A stretch of 64,000 nucleotides of DNA from Mesorhizobium sp. ORS 3324 (GCA_000824825.2 LM655206.1:78873-142872), one strand, 5' to 3'. Positions 1 to 8,757 are shown, counted from the first letter of the stretch. Numbers and translations: made by a program. The notes: generated by a model not told the origin, from the letters alone.

Positions 1-145
1 GACGGATGAGGGGTGTTGGAAGAAATGCGACGCAAGAAATATAGAATGATGTCAGGCACTTAATCTTTCAAAATAGCGATCCTGCCAACACCCCTCATCC
101 GTCCGAGCTTCGCTCGGACACCTTCTCCCCAGGGGGAGAAGGAGA
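1..145. repeat. Rhizobial intergenic palindromic element, cut by window edge
   Basis: Bases 1-19 are a perfect inverted copy of bases 85-103. Two further hairpins follow: one with a CGAGCTTCGCTCG core near 105-117, and one pairing CCTTCTCCCC with GGGGAGAAGG at 121-142. The same arrangement is seen complete at 26231-26420, so the left part of this element probably lies upstream of base 1. The 121-142 hairpin sits just past the stop of the minus-strand glycosylase gene and may help end its transcript, although no T-run follows. Confidence 0.75.
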
Positions 146-150
146 GGCGC

Positions 151-1074
151 TCACCCCAACGCCCTCAGCTTCGCCTTCACTTCCAGAAAATCCCGCCACG
201 CCAGCTTCTTGTGCGCCGGCGTCCTGAGCAGGTAGGCCGGGTGCAGCGTCGGCATCGCCGGAATGGTAACGCCGGACGCGGTCGTGTGGGCGCGCCAGTT
301 GCCGCGCAGCCTGAGAATCCCTTCCGTCGTGTTGAGCAGCGTCTTGGCTGACGGCCCGCCGAGACTGACCAGCACCTTCGGATTGACGAGCTCGATCTGC
401 CTTTCGATGAACGGCCGGCAGATCTCGGTCTCGTGCGGCGTCGGCGTGCGGTTGCCCGGCGGCCGCCACGGGATGACATTGGCGATATAGGCCGAGTTGC
501 GGTCGCGGCCGATCGCCGCCAGCATGCGGTCGAGCAGCCGTCCCGAGCGGCCGACGAAGGGTAAACCTTCGAGGTCCTCGTCGCGGCCCGGCGCCTCGCC
601 GACCAGCATCAGCTCGGCGGTAGGGTTGCCGTCAGCGAAGACCAGGTTCTTGGCGGTGAATTTGAGATTGCAGCCGTCAAAGGCCGCCATGTGCTGGCGC
701 AATTCCTCAAGCGTCGATGCGCTCGCCGCCAGTTGCCTGGCGAGCAGGACCTGCCCCTCGTCGGGGACCGCAGCGGTGGCGTGCATGGGTCGAGCCGGCG
801 CATCCGGGATTCCGCTCGCGTCCAGACTGAATGATACCGTCGATCTTTCCGCCGCCTTGCCTGGTTCCGGGCCGGGCTCAGGTGCCGGTCGCTCCTCGGA
901 TCGGCTTTCACGCATGGGTGCCGGCGGTGCCGGCGCGCGCTCGGTTTGCTTCGGTGGCGCCTTTGCGAACCGGTTGATGGGTTCTTCCTCAAGCGCCTCG
1001 TCGACGCCGGCGCTGGCATAGAAGGCGAGCAATTCGGCGATATCGATCGGGTTGCTGGGGGAGGCGGCAGTCAT
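151..1074 (-). CDS. Uracil-DNA glycosylase, family-4-like, with only two of four Fe-S cysteines
   Basis: This 307-residue protein should remove uracil from DNA at the start of base-excision repair. Residues 1-110 are a Pro/Ala/Glu-rich low-complexity extension not found in compact family-4 enzymes. The catalytic domain (about 125-300) has motif A GEAPGRDED at 159-167, the core PFVGRSGRLLDR, RPPGNRTPTP at 204-213, and motif B HPAYLLR at 278-284. Family-4 enzymes hold a 4Fe-4S cluster with four cysteines. Here only Cys135 and Cys219 remain. The second position of the first pair reads Lys138, and the usual KC before RPPGN reads PW (Trp203). Loss of the cluster is inferred from those substitutions. 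A canonical family-5 enzyme with all four cysteines lies at 32353-33009. Confidence 0.88.
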   Translation of the reverse strand: MTAASPSNPIDIAELLAFYASAGVDEALEEEPINRFAKAPPKQTERAPAPPAPMRESRSEERPAPEPGPEPGKAAERSTVSFSLDASGIPDAPARPMHATAAVPDEGQVLLARQLAASASTLEELRQHMAAFDGCNLKFTAKNLVFADGNPTAELMLVGEAPGRDEDLEGLPFVGRSGRLLDRMLAAIGRDRNSAYIANVIPWRPPGNRTPTPHETEICRPFIERQIELVNPKVLVSLGGPSAKTLLNTTEGILRLRGNWRAHTTASGVTIPAMPTLHPAYLLRTPAHKKLAWRDFLEVKAKLRALG

Positions 1075-1146
1075 GGCGCCACCATTGTCCGCGCGGCGTC
1101 AATTTGCAAGGTTTCGGGGAGTAATCTCCTCCTCAAGGGGGGAAGA

Positions 1147-1785
1147 TCAGCCAGTCGGAATCCTCGGATCCTGGACCAGGTAAAACGTCCAGCGCGGCGT
1201 GTAGTCGGTGATCAGGAACTGGAAGGTCGCCGTCTTCAGCGGGTCGACCTTGCCGTTCTTGAACAAGAGCCGGTCGTAGGGTTCGAACTGGCGGTCGAAA
1301 TCGGCGAAATTGCTTGAGACGATGTTGTCGGGCGTCTTGTTGCGCTGGTCGAAGGACAGGCCGTCGCCGAACGTGCTCGGCTGGTCGAGGATCTCCTGCA
1401 GCTCGAACTGGAATTCCACCCAAGGGAGCGCGCTGTTGTTGAGCACGTCGATGCGCATATACATCACGCCATTGGCGACCTCGCCTGCCTTGCCGAAGGC
1501 CTCGATCGGCCTTGTGGCGCGAATGGTCAGCGTCACCGGCGTCGCTGAATTCAGCTCCTCGGTGACGATCAGCGGGTCCTCTTTGGTGCCGATTCCGGAG
1601 GCGCCGGTGATACGGAAGCCGCCGAGCTCGTCGGAAAAGGAATAGGCGCCGGTCGCCCAAACCTTCTGCGGGTCGGCCTCGGCGGTGCCAAGCGAAAAGA
1701 GAAGCGGAAGAACCGCACGGCAGACCACGCCGGGCGTGAAGAGTAAGCGCTTCGATGAAAAGCCGGATGGCTCGGGAGTGCGCAT
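1147..1785 (-). CDS. Secreted hypothetical protein
   Basis: The frame is open from 1914, but the ATG at 1785 is preferred because it places a signal-peptide-like stretch near the N-terminus: basic residues, then VVCRAVLPLLFSLG, then a TAEA/DP cleavage-like site. This gives 212 residues. The mature part looks like a single beta-rich domain with WATGAYSFSDELGGFRI near its start and many Phe, Asp and Pro residues. I do not recognise a catalytic motif or named family. It is probably periplasmic. It follows the glycosylase gene in the same direction with a 70-bp gap, but nothing links the two functionally. Confidence 0.7.
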   Translation of the reverse strand: MRTPEPSGFSSKRLLFTPGVVCRAVLPLLFSLGTAEADPQKVWATGAYSFSDELGGFRITGASGIGTKEDPLIVTEELNSATPVTLTIRATRPIEAFGKAGEVANGVMYMRIDVLNNSALPWVEFQFELQEILDQPSTFGDGLSFDQRNKTPDNIVSSNFADFDRQFEPYDRLLFKNGKVDPLKTATFQFLITDYTPRWTFYLVQDPRIPTG

Positions 1786-2037
1786 GGGGTCAAGTATTGC
1801 CAATAAGCAAGCCGCCGAACAATTAAAAACGTGCGGCGGCCGGCTCCCCTTCCAATCGAATTGCCACGGCCGATGCTTTTGCCCGGCTGTCCGGCAAGGG
1901 TCTTCAGCGCGCAAAACCGCGACTTTTTGTCGAAATCGGCATTGTCACGACAGCGCCCGTTTCGCGTCGCGAATTGATGCGCTATGCAGCGCGTGAGCCA
2001 GCAGAATGCGGGAACATGGCGAGCCAGTGAGGGGCCG

Positions 2038-3717
2038 ATGAGCGAAATCGAACGCGAGAGCATGGAATTCGACGTGGTGATCGTCGGCGCCGGTCCCGCC
2101 GGCCTTGCCGCGGCGATCCGTCTGAAGCAGCTCAATCCCGAACTTTCCGTCGTCGTGCTGGAGAAGGGCGGTGAGGTCGGCGCCCACATCCTGTCGGGCG
2201 CCGTCGTCGATCCGATCGGCATCGACCGCCTGCTGCCGGGCTGGCGCGAGGAGGAGGGGCATCCGTTCAGGACGCCCGTCACCGACGATCATTTCCTGGT
2301 CCTCGGACCTGCCGGTTCGTTCCGCCTGCCCAATTTCCTGATGCCGCCGCTGATGAACAATCACGGCAACTACATCGTCTCGCTCGGCAACGTCTGCCGC
2401 TGGCTGGCGACCAAGGCCGAGGCGCTCGGCGTCGAGATCTATCCGGGCTTCGCCGCGGCGAGCCTGGTCTACAACGATGCGGGCGCCGTCACCGGCGTCA
2501 TCACCGGCGACATGGGCGTTGAGAAGGACGGCACGCACGGCCCGGCCTACGCGCCGGGCATGGCGCTGATGGGCAAATATGTGCTGATCGGCGAAGGCGC
2601 GCGCGGCTCGCTCGCCAAGCAGCTGATCGCCAAATACCAACTTTCCGAAGGGCGCGAGCCCGGCAAATACGGCATCGGCCTCAAGGAGCTGTGGCAGGTC
2701 AAGCCGGAGAAGCACAAGCCGGGGCTGGTGCAGCACTCCTTCGGCTGGCCGCTCGACATGAAGACCGGCGGCGGCTCCTTCCTCTACCATCTGGAAGACA
2801 ACCAGGTTGCGGTCGGCTTCGTCGTCCATCTCAACTACAAGAATCCCTGGCTCTCGCCCTTCGAGGAGTTTCAGCGCTTCAAGACGCATCCGGCGATCAG
2901 GGGCACCTTCGAGGGCGCCAAGCGAATCGGCTATGGCGCGCGCGCCATCACCGAGGGCGGCTGGCAGTCGGTGCCGAAGCTCTCCTTCCCGGGCGGCGTG
3001 CTGATGGGCTGCGCTGCTGGCTTCGTCAACGTGCCGCGCATCAAGGGCTCGCACAATGCTGTGCTGTCCGGCATGCTGGCGGCCGAGCATGTCGCGGCCG
3101 CCATCGGTGCCGGTCGCGCCAATGACGAGATCACTTCCTATGAAGAGGCCTGGCGCGGCAGCGACATCGGCAAGGACCTGAAGAAGGTGCGCAACGTCAA
3201 ACCGCTCTGGTCGCGCTTCGGGACCGTCGTCGGCGTCGGCATCGGCGGGCTCGACATGTGGCTGAACACGCTGTTCGGCTTCTCGCCCTTCGGCACGCTG
3301 AAGCACGGCAAGGCCGACTACGCAACGCTCGAGCCCGCCTCCAAGCATCAGAAGATCGCCTATCCTAAGCCGGATGGCGTGCTGACCTTCGACCGGCTCT
3401 CCTCGGTGTTCCTGTCCAACACCAACCACGAGGAAAACGAGCCGGTGCACCTCATCGTCGGCGACGCGGCGCTGCAGCAGTGCTCCGAGCACGATGTCTT
3501 TGCCGGACCGTCGACCCGCTACTGCCCGGCAGCCGTCTATGAATGGGTGGACAAGGACGGCAATGCCGCCGCAGATCCTTCCGCCAAGGACGTGCGCTTC
3601 GTCATCAACGCGCAGAACTGCGTCCACTGCAAGACTTGCGACATCAAGGACCCGAACCAGAACATAAACTGGATACCGCCACAAGGCGGCGAAGGCCCGG
3701 TCTATCAGGGTATGTGA
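2038..3717 (+). CDS. Electron-transfer flavoprotein-ubiquinone oxidoreductase
   Basis: The product (559 residues from the ATG at 2038, behind GTGAGGGG; an in-frame ATG at 1984 is less likely) moves electrons from reduced ETF to ubiquinone at the inner membrane. It carries an N-terminal FAD dinucleotide-binding motif VVIVGAGPAGLAAA (about 10-23). The middle has GARAITEGGWQS and MGCAAGFVNVPRIKGSHNA, typical of the family. The C-terminal ferredoxin-like domain has Cys496, Cys528, Cys531 and Cys534 as 4Fe-4S ligands (CVHCKTC). Length and all cofactor residues are normal. Acyl-CoA dehydrogenases such as the isovaleryl-CoA dehydrogenase at 15665-16828 feed electrons through ETF to this enzyme, so the two may work together although they are 12 kb apart. 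Confidence 0.96.
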   Translation: MSEIERESMEFDVVIVGAGPAGLAAAIRLKQLNPELSVVVLEKGGEVGAHILSGAVVDPIGIDRLLPGWREEEGHPFRTPVTDDHFLVLGPAGSFRLPNFLMPPLMNNHGNYIVSLGNVCRWLATKAEALGVEIYPGFAAASLVYNDAGAVTGVITGDMGVEKDGTHGPAYAPGMALMGKYVLIGEGARGSLAKQLIAKYQLSEGREPGKYGIGLKELWQVKPEKHKPGLVQHSFGWPLDMKTGGGSFLYHLEDNQVAVGFVVHLNYKNPWLSPFEEFQRFKTHPAIRGTFEGAKRIGYGARAITEGGWQSVPKLSFPGGVLMGCAAGFVNVPRIKGSHNAVLSGMLAAEHVAAAIGAGRANDEITSYEEAWRGSDIGKDLKKVRNVKPLWSRFGTVVGVGIGGLDMWLNTLFGFSPFGTLKHGKADYATLEPASKHQKIAYPKPDGVLTFDRLSSVFLSNTNHEENEPVHLIVGDAALQQCSEHDVFAGPSTRYCPAAVYEWVDKDGNAAADPSAKDVRFVINAQNCVHCKTCDIKDPNQNINWIPPQGGEGPVYQGM

Positions 3718-3889
3718 GCCCCGCCCGATCTGGTCGTCTCGATCGCCGCCATCCTGCGGGGAGAAGATCGCGGCAGCCAGTGAGGGGCAGCGCCTGGGCG
3801 CGGTGCCGGTTGCGACGGCGCAACCTCAAGGGCGTTGAAACCGTCGCCTGCTTGTGTTTCCTTTCCCTGAAGATAGGGAGGAGACGGTC

Positions 3890-4483
3890 ATGCGCCTGGC
3901 GGTTCTGACATGCCTTGTCGCCATGGGCGCGCTGTGCGCGCCGCAAGCTTGGGCCGGCACCAGGATGCTGGTGCAGACGCGCACCTACGACATTGCCGGC
4001 AATTCCGGTGCGGCGCTTATAGAGGCCATGGACAGCAAAGGTCCCAAGCATGGCTTCATGACGCATGCCATCGCCCAGACCGCCTATACGGTCGACTGGG
4101 ATCTCGATGCCGGCCAGGACAATGGTTTCTGCAAGCTGCGGCGTGCCAACGGCACGCTCAATCTCTTTTATACCTTCCCCCGCATGGCCTCGCCGGCAAC
4201 GCCGGTGCTGAAGAAGCGCTGGGACAGATTCTTCGCCGGCGTGCGTGCCCATGAGGAGACCCACGGCCGCATCGCCAGGGAAATGATGCGCGTCACCGAG
4301 CGGTCGATCACGGGCCTTAGGGTCGCCAACGATCCCTATTGCTACAAGGCACGCCGTGAGGCGCGCCGGCGCATCCAGGCTGCCTATGCCGAGTACGAAG
4401 CCAGGCAAAATGCCTTCGATTCCCGCGAGCACCGCGCCGGCGGCCATGTCGAGCATCTGATCGCGGCGTTGATGGAGCCTTGA
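3890..4483 (+). CDS. DUF922-type secreted protein with an HEETH motif
   Basis: The start at 3890 sits behind AGGGAGGAG and gives a 197-residue protein with a clear signal peptide (MRLAVLTCLVAMGALCAPQAWAG). The mature part resembles DUF922, a group suspected to contain zinc-dependent proteases. It has Y-D-I-A-G near the start, a central W-R-L-beta region, and the metzincin-like HEETHGRIA at about 125. It ends with a basic helix rich in Arg and Glu. Metal binding by HExxH is suggested by the residues; protease activity is not shown. It stands alone between ETF-QO and a palindromic repeat. Confidence 0.75.
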   Translation: MRLAVLTCLVAMGALCAPQAWAGTRMLVQTRTYDIAGNSGAALIEAMDSKGPKHGFMTHAIAQTAYTVDWDLDAGQDNGFCKLRRANGTLNLFYTFPRMASPATPVLKKRWDRFFAGVRAHEETHGRIAREMMRVTERSITGLRVANDPYCYKARREARRRIQAAYAEYEARQNAFDSREHRAGGHVEHLIAALMEP

Positions 4484-4544
4484 AGGTCCGATCCGATCCG
4501 GTCGTCCCAGGTCTTCGCTCCGCTTCGCGTCGCTACACCCTAGA

Positions 4545-4654
4545 GCAATTCCAGGAAAAGTGTGCAGCGGTTTTCCGTCCGGAATTGTGTGAAAACAAAG
4601 AGATAGAGTGGTTCGCCGTTTTCGTGAAACGGTGATGTTTTCGTGAAACGGTGA
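4545..4654. repeat. Palindrome plus 18-bp tandem duplication
   Basis: GCAATTCCAGGAAAAG at 4545 pairs with the GGTTTTCC...GGAATTG arm ending at 4587. A matching element in opposite orientation lies at 48036-48079. Immediately after it, GTTTTCGTGAAACGGTGA occurs twice (4618-4635 and 4637-4654), separated by one T. The stretch sits between convergent genes and has no T-run typical of an intrinsic terminator. Confidence 0.75.
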
Positions 4655-4679
4655 ACGGCTCTAGCACGAAGCGAGTGTG

Positions 4680-5771
4680 TCAGCCGCGTGGCCCGCTGGA
4701 CAACGCGTTCGCCGCCAGCGCGGACTTGTGCTCGTCCTCAGGCTGTCCGTCCGGCCGCACCGAGAACTCGACCAGCACAGGCAGGTGATCCGAGCCGGTG
4801 TCTTCCAGCCGCGTCGCCGAATGGATCGTCACCCCGCCCTTGCTGAACACCTGGTCGATCGGCAGGCCTGCATAGCGCCGCAGGAAATCGGGCAATTTCC
4901 TGTAGATCCAGGTCGGCCCGGCCGATGGCATCACCGTCAGCCCGCCGAGCGCGGCGCCCCGCCGCACCGCCGCGCTCCACGGCACGGCGTTGCAATCGCC
5001 GGCCATGATCGCGGTTTCGCCGAGCGCGGCAAGCGGCGCCGCCAGCTCGCCGATCTGCCAGGACTGCTCGCGCGGCCAGGGCCAGCTCAAATGGATCGCG
5101 GCGACGTCGACGCCGGTGCCGCCGAAATCGATCGTGGCGGTCGCCATCGCGCCGCGCGGCTCGCAATGCGGCGCGGTGCCGGCGGCAAAGGGCCGCCGCG
5201 AGAGCAGGGCGACGCCGAATATGCCGTTGGGGTAGGGGCAGAGGATGCGGTACGGATAGGCGCTGGTGATGTAGCCGAGCTCTCTCGTCCACATTCCCGA
5301 CACCTCGTCGAGGGTGATCACATCAGGGTTGATGCGGCCGATCAGCGACAGCACCTTCTTCGGCGTCGGATTGTTGTAGCGGAGGTTCATCTGCAGCAGG
5401 CTGTAGACGATCCGGTCGGCGGGCCTCGCGACCGCCGGCTGCGGCCAGAGCCTGGGCAGGGCGCTCGCCGTTGTGACGAGGCAGGCGATGGAAAAGAGCA
5501 GCACAGCTGCCGCCTGCAGCCGATAGGAGCTGGCAAGCAGCGGCAGCGCCAGCAGCGCCGTGAGCACGCTCAGGTGGATGCGGAAATGCGAGAAGGAATC
5601 GAGGGCCGGATGCAGCCTGCCGAAGAAGCCGGCCAGCAGCGCGGCCGAGAGTGCCGTCATCGCCAGGAATGCCACCCCAGCCGTCATATTCCTGCGCGCG
5701 CCGCCTGTTGTCATCTCGGTCTTGGTCTGCCGATTGCCGCCGGCAATCTGTTCAGCCTGCTTATCGGCCAA
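4680..5771 (-). CDS. Membrane-anchored endonuclease/exonuclease/phosphatase family protein
   Basis: This 363-residue protein has an N-terminal membrane region (about residues 30-110, three hydrophobic segments) followed by a DNase I-like fold. Family landmarks are SLLQMNLRYNN (metal Asn), DVITLDEV (Asp/Glu), GDCNAVPWS (catalytic D-x-N) and the terminal GSDHLPVLVEF with the catalytic His. The active site therefore looks complete. The domain would face the periplasm if the N-terminus is cytoplasmic. Substrate is unknown; the family spans nucleases, phosphodiesterases and phospholipases. It ends 34 bp downstream of AMP nucleosidase on the same strand. Confidence 0.82.
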   Translation of the reverse strand: MADKQAEQIAGGNRQTKTEMTTGGARRNMTAGVAFLAMTALSAALLAGFFGRLHPALDSFSHFRIHLSVLTALLALPLLASSYRLQAAAVLLFSIACLVTTASALPRLWPQPAVARPADRIVYSLLQMNLRYNNPTPKKVLSLIGRINPDVITLDEVSGMWTRELGYITSAYPYRILCPYPNGIFGVALLSRRPFAAGTAPHCEPRGAMATATIDFGGTGVDVAAIHLSWPWPREQSWQIGELAAPLAALGETAIMAGDCNAVPWSAAVRRGAALGGLTVMPSAGPTWIYRKLPDFLRRYAGLPIDQVFSKGGVTIHSATRLEDTGSDHLPVLVEFSVRPDGQPEDEHKSALAANALSSGPRG

Positions 5772-5805
5772 ATTGCGGCTTAAGCAAATGACGGATTGCC
5801 CCGGC

Positions 5806-7308
5806 TTACTGGAAGGCTGTCTCGGAGAAGCTTCTGAGCTTGCGCGAATGCAGCCGCTCCATTGGCATTTCTGCCAGCTTCTCCATCGCCTTGATGCCGA
5901 TAGTGAGATGCTGCGCCACCTGCCGCTTGTAGAACTCGGTCGCCATGCCAGGCAGCTTCAATTCGCCGTGCAGCGGCTTGTCTGAGACGCAAAGCAGCGT
6001 CCCGTAGGGCACACGGAAGCGGAAGCCGTTGGCGGCGATCGTCGCCGATTCCATATCGAGCGCAATCGCCCGCGACTGCGACAGGCGCTGCACCGGGCCG
6101 CGCTGGTCGCGCAGTTCCCAGTTGCGGTTGTCGATGGTGGCGACGGTGCCTGTGCGCATGATGCGCTTGAGGTCGTAGCCGGATAGGCCCGTCACCTCGG
6201 CGACCGCCTCCTGCAGTGCCACCTGGATCTCGGCCAGCGGCGGAATCGGCACCCAGACCGGCAGGTCGTCGTCGAGCACGTGGTCCTCGCGCACATAGGC
6301 ATGCGCCAGCACATAGTCGCCCAGCGCCTGCGTGTTGCGCAGGCCGGCGCAATGGCCGAGCATCACCCAGGCATGCGGCCGAAGCACCGCTATATGGTCG
6401 GTGATGGTCTTGGCGTTGGACGGGCCGACACCGATGTTGACCATGGTGATGCCGCCATGGCCCGGCTTCTTCAGGTGATAGGCGGGCATCTGCGGCAGGC
6501 GCGGCGGCGGCGTGCCTTCGCTCGGCGTGCTGGCCCCGGCCATTGTCACCACATTGCCCGGCTCGACGAATTCGCTGTAGCCGCCACCGCCATTTGCCAT
6601 CAGGTCGCGGGCCCGCGCCACGAACTCGTCGATATAGAACTGGTAGTTGGTGAACAGCACGAAATTCTGGAAATGCTGCGGGCTGGTCGCCGTGTAGTGC
6701 GTCATGCGGTGCAGCGAATAGTCGATGCGCTGGGCGGTGAATGGCGCCAGCGGCCGCGGCTCGCCATAGGCCACCTCGAAGGTGCCGTTGGCAATCTGGT
6801 CGTCGGTGCCGTCGAGGTCCGGCACGTCGAACAGGTCGCGGATCGGCCGCTTGATGCGCTCGGCGGCGGCGCCGTCGACATAGGTACCTTCCAGAAAGGC
6901 GAAATGCAGCGGGATCGGCGTGGTCGATTCCGACACCGTGACCTGGATGCCGTGATTGCGCATGATCAGCCGAAGCTGCTCGACGAGATAGTTCTCGAAC
7001 AGCTGCGGCTGGGTGATGGTGGTGGCGAAATGCCCAGGCGTCGGCATATGGCCGTAGGCCTGGCGCGAGTCGATCTGCGTGAACGAGGTCGTGGTGACGC
7101 CGATCTGCGGATAAAAGGCCCGGTAGCGCTTGCTCTCGTCACCGCCGGCGGCCAGTTTGGCGAAGGACTCGCGCAGGAACTTGGTGTTGCGATCATAGAG
7201 CGCCTCGAGCGCCGCGACCGCCTTCTGGGCGTCGTCGAAACTTTGCCTGCCGAACGGCTCCGGCATGACGACCGATTCGATGGCTTGGGGGTAGATTCGC
7301 TTTTCCAT
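5806..7308 (-). CDS. amn: AMP nucleosidase
   Basis: The enzyme (EC 3.2.2.4) splits AMP into adenine and ribose 5-phosphate and helps set adenylate pools. The 500-residue protein has the N-terminal AMP-nucleosidase regulatory domain (about 1-180) and a C-terminal nucleoside-phosphorylase-like domain. The latter includes GHGGITMVNIGVGPSNAKT, MLGHCAGLRNTQALGDYVLAHAYVREDHVLDDDLP and ALDMESATIAANGFRFRVPYGTLLCVSDKPLHGE, all strongly family-like. The start at 7308 is the only good ATG near the N-terminal MEKRIYPQ sequence. It is followed on the same strand by the membrane phosphatase-like gene. Confidence 0.95.
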   Translation of the reverse strand: MEKRIYPQAIESVVMPEPFGRQSFDDAQKAVAALEALYDRNTKFLRESFAKLAAGGDESKRYRAFYPQIGVTTTSFTQIDSRQAYGHMPTPGHFATTITQPQLFENYLVEQLRLIMRNHGIQVTVSESTTPIPLHFAFLEGTYVDGAAAERIKRPIRDLFDVPDLDGTDDQIANGTFEVAYGEPRPLAPFTAQRIDYSLHRMTHYTATSPQHFQNFVLFTNYQFYIDEFVARARDLMANGGGGYSEFVEPGNVVTMAGASTPSEGTPPPRLPQMPAYHLKKPGHGGITMVNIGVGPSNAKTITDHIAVLRPHAWVMLGHCAGLRNTQALGDYVLAHAYVREDHVLDDDLPVWVPIPPLAEIQVALQEAVAEVTGLSGYDLKRIMRTGTVATIDNRNWELRDQRGPVQRLSQSRAIALDMESATIAANGFRFRVPYGTLLCVSDKPLHGELKLPGMATEFYKRQVAQHLTIGIKAMEKLAEMPMERLHSRKLRSFSETAFQ

Positions 7309-7393
7309 GGCCCAATATAGGGATTTGGAAGGGCGCTTGGGAGGGGGAGGCGGGCCAGAAGCTGGCCCTCCGGTGTATTTTTCTTCGACGGTG

Positions 7394-7588
7394 TCAGCCC
7401 CGCTGCAGGCTGATCAGCAGAACAAGGCCGACGCCTGTCTTCTTCGGCGCCGGCGCCTCGATGGTGGAGCCGTTGCCGGCGCGCATCGTCGGCACCGCCA
7501 GCACCGGGGCGGCAAGCAGCATCAGGATCAGCATCGCCCGCGGCAGCAGGCGAAGGGTCTTGAGGGCGGTGGCGCTGATGCGGTTCAT
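7394..7588 (-). CDS. Small membrane or secreted protein, 64 residues
   Basis: The ATG at 7588 has an AAAGGGGA ribosome-binding site just upstream on the minus strand. The frame is open further upstream to 7786, but that extension is arginine/proline-rich out-of-frame translation of the next small gene. The product begins MNRISATALKTLRLLPRA, then a hydrophobic segment LILMLLAAPVLAVP that could be a signal peptide or single membrane span, and ends in GVGLVLLISLQRG. No family is recognised. It lies 29 bp downstream of another small membrane protein gene, suggesting a two-gene unit. Confidence 0.6.
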   Translation of the reverse strand: MNRISATALKTLRLLPRAMLILMLLAAPVLAVPTMRAGNGSTIEAPAPKKTGVGLVLLISLQRG

Positions 7589-7617
7589 GGTCGTTCCCCT
7601 TTCGAGCATTGGTCGTT

Positions 7618-7770
7618 TCAGCGCTTGAAATGGTTCATGCAGCCCAGCCGGCAGTTGTTGGCCGCGTCCCATGAGCGGGCCGGGCGGCCGGCCTCCGCCA
7701 CCAGAATGGCGAAGAGCATGCCGAACAGGCCCATCAGCAGGCAGACGATGGTGAAGCGGCGGGCAAGCAT
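7618..7770 (-). CDS. Small membrane protein, 50 residues
   Basis: Reading the minus strand from the ATG at 7768-7770 gives a 50-residue protein ending at TGA (7618-7620). A GGAGAGGA ribosome-binding site lies a few bases upstream. The protein begins MLARRFTIVCLLMGLFGMLF, a basic start followed by one hydrophobic helix. It ends with NNCRLGCMNHFKR, whose two cysteines could be periplasmic. Its frame differs from the neighbouring 64-residue protein. It matches no family known to me. Support comes from the ribosome-binding site, the clean membrane-helix pattern and its place directly upstream of a second small gene. Confidence 0.55.
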   Translation of the reverse strand: MLARRFTIVCLLMGLFGMLFAILVAEAGRPARSWDAANNCRLGCMNHFKR

Positions 7771-7927
7771 TGGTCCTCTCCTTCAATGGCGAGGAGAATG
7801 CCTGAATGCCCCTGAACCGGCTCTGAGACCGGTATTCATCTACCGTTCAAATTGGTTGATACGGTCCTGATCCAGGCCAGGCGCTGAAAAACCGCTGTGG
7901 CCGACAGAGCGCTCATAAACGGTGCTT

Positions 7928-7960
7928 GAAAAGAAAAACGGGGCCGCGCGGCCCCGTTTC
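7928..7960 (-). terminator. Intrinsic terminator of the DUF2147 gene
   Basis: AAACGGGGCC (7936-7945), a GCGC loop and GGCCCCGTTT (7950-7959) form a perfect 10-bp stem. The A-rich stretch AAAAGAAAAA on its left becomes a T-run on the minus strand, so it ends transcription of the gene whose stop is at 7982. Confidence 0.9.
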
Positions 7961-7981
7961 ACATGACCATTCGAGCGACAC

Positions 7982-8323
7982 TCAGAGCTTGTGCCACGTC
8001 TGGCTCTTGCAGATCAGCCCGCCCAGCACGCAGCCGCTCATCTTGAGCGAAGCGCCGGAAAGCGTCGCCTTGCCGGAATAGGTCTTGTCGGTTTCCGGGT
8101 CGGTTATGGTGCCGGTGTACTTATTGTCGCCGGCTGCCTTGAACGAACCGATGGTCTTGCCGGCATATTTGCCGGACTTGAGTGTGATCGAAAACGAGTC
8201 GCTGCCGGCGATCGCTGCTGTCGAGCCGGCTTGCGTCTTCCAATTGCCTTCGATCGGGTCGGCCCATGCGGCACCCGCCATAATCAAGGTGGCCGCCATG
8301 GCCAGGCTCACTTTTCGAAACAT
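7982..8323 (-). CDS. DUF2147-like secreted protein
   Basis: This 113-residue protein has a signal peptide (MFRKVSLAMAATLIMAGAAWA) and begins its mature chain DPIEGNWKTQAG, the usual start of DUF2147 proteins. The family signature near the end, SGCVLGGLICKSQTW, is present with its two cysteines, which could form a disulfide. It is shorter than many family members. Role is unknown; the family is periplasmic and often found near stress genes. GGGAGGA precedes the ATG and a strong terminator follows, so it is probably a single-gene transcript. Confidence 0.85.
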   Translation of the reverse strand: MFRKVSLAMAATLIMAGAAWADPIEGNWKTQAGSTAAIAGSDSFSITLKSGKYAGKTIGSFKAAGDNKYTGTITDPETDKTYSGKATLSGASLKMSGCVLGGLICKSQTWHKL

Positions 8324-8757
8324 GCTCGTCCTCCCTTCAGAATTGAGGCGGGGCTCGTTCCGCCCCTCTGTCCCTTACGCAAAGGTAAAGCTAATCCAGC
8401 CGCCGCCAAAACGAAAGCGGTGCCGCCGCGGAAGCTTGTAAGGATTTTGGCCGCGCGGTGGCCGAAAATGAACGAAAGCGGAAAGCGGCTTCGGTTTCCG
8501 TGGTTAGCGAAGTCTTGATTCAGGCGCCCGAAATTTTCGTCGAATTTAGCGCAAAACGGCGAATTTGCTGGGTTCCTATGCTTAACAGTTTTTCGCGTTT
8601 ACCTCTTGTTTTAGCTTTGTTTTCTTCAAATTAAGCAAGCCATTTAACGACGGATTCAAGGCCAGCCGTCATCCTCGAAAGCATCGAAAGAGCGGCCCGC
8701 CCAAGGGACAACTGGGACAGAAGGAGGCAGCTCTCGGGAGCCAGACAGGGGATTGAA
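8324..8757. other. Long divergent intergenic region, AT-rich on the right
   Basis: No supported gene. It separates the divergent DUF2147 and Sel1 genes, so it should hold two promoters. Near 8345-8368 there is a GC-rich dyad (GGGGCTCGTTCCGCCCC type). The stretch around 8580-8645 is distinctly AT-rich compared with its surroundings and contains TTTTCGCGTTTACC and TTCAAATTAAGC. I could not assign a promoter with confidence. Confidence 0.5.

Noticed and set aside
1945-3684. 579-codon antisense frame over ETF-QO
   Set aside because: Antisense shadow; ETF-QO has complete cofactor motifs in the other strand.
8500-8757. Small gene in the AT-rich part of the DUF2147-Sel1 gap
   Set aside because: No open frame there has a ribosome-binding site and plausible composition together.
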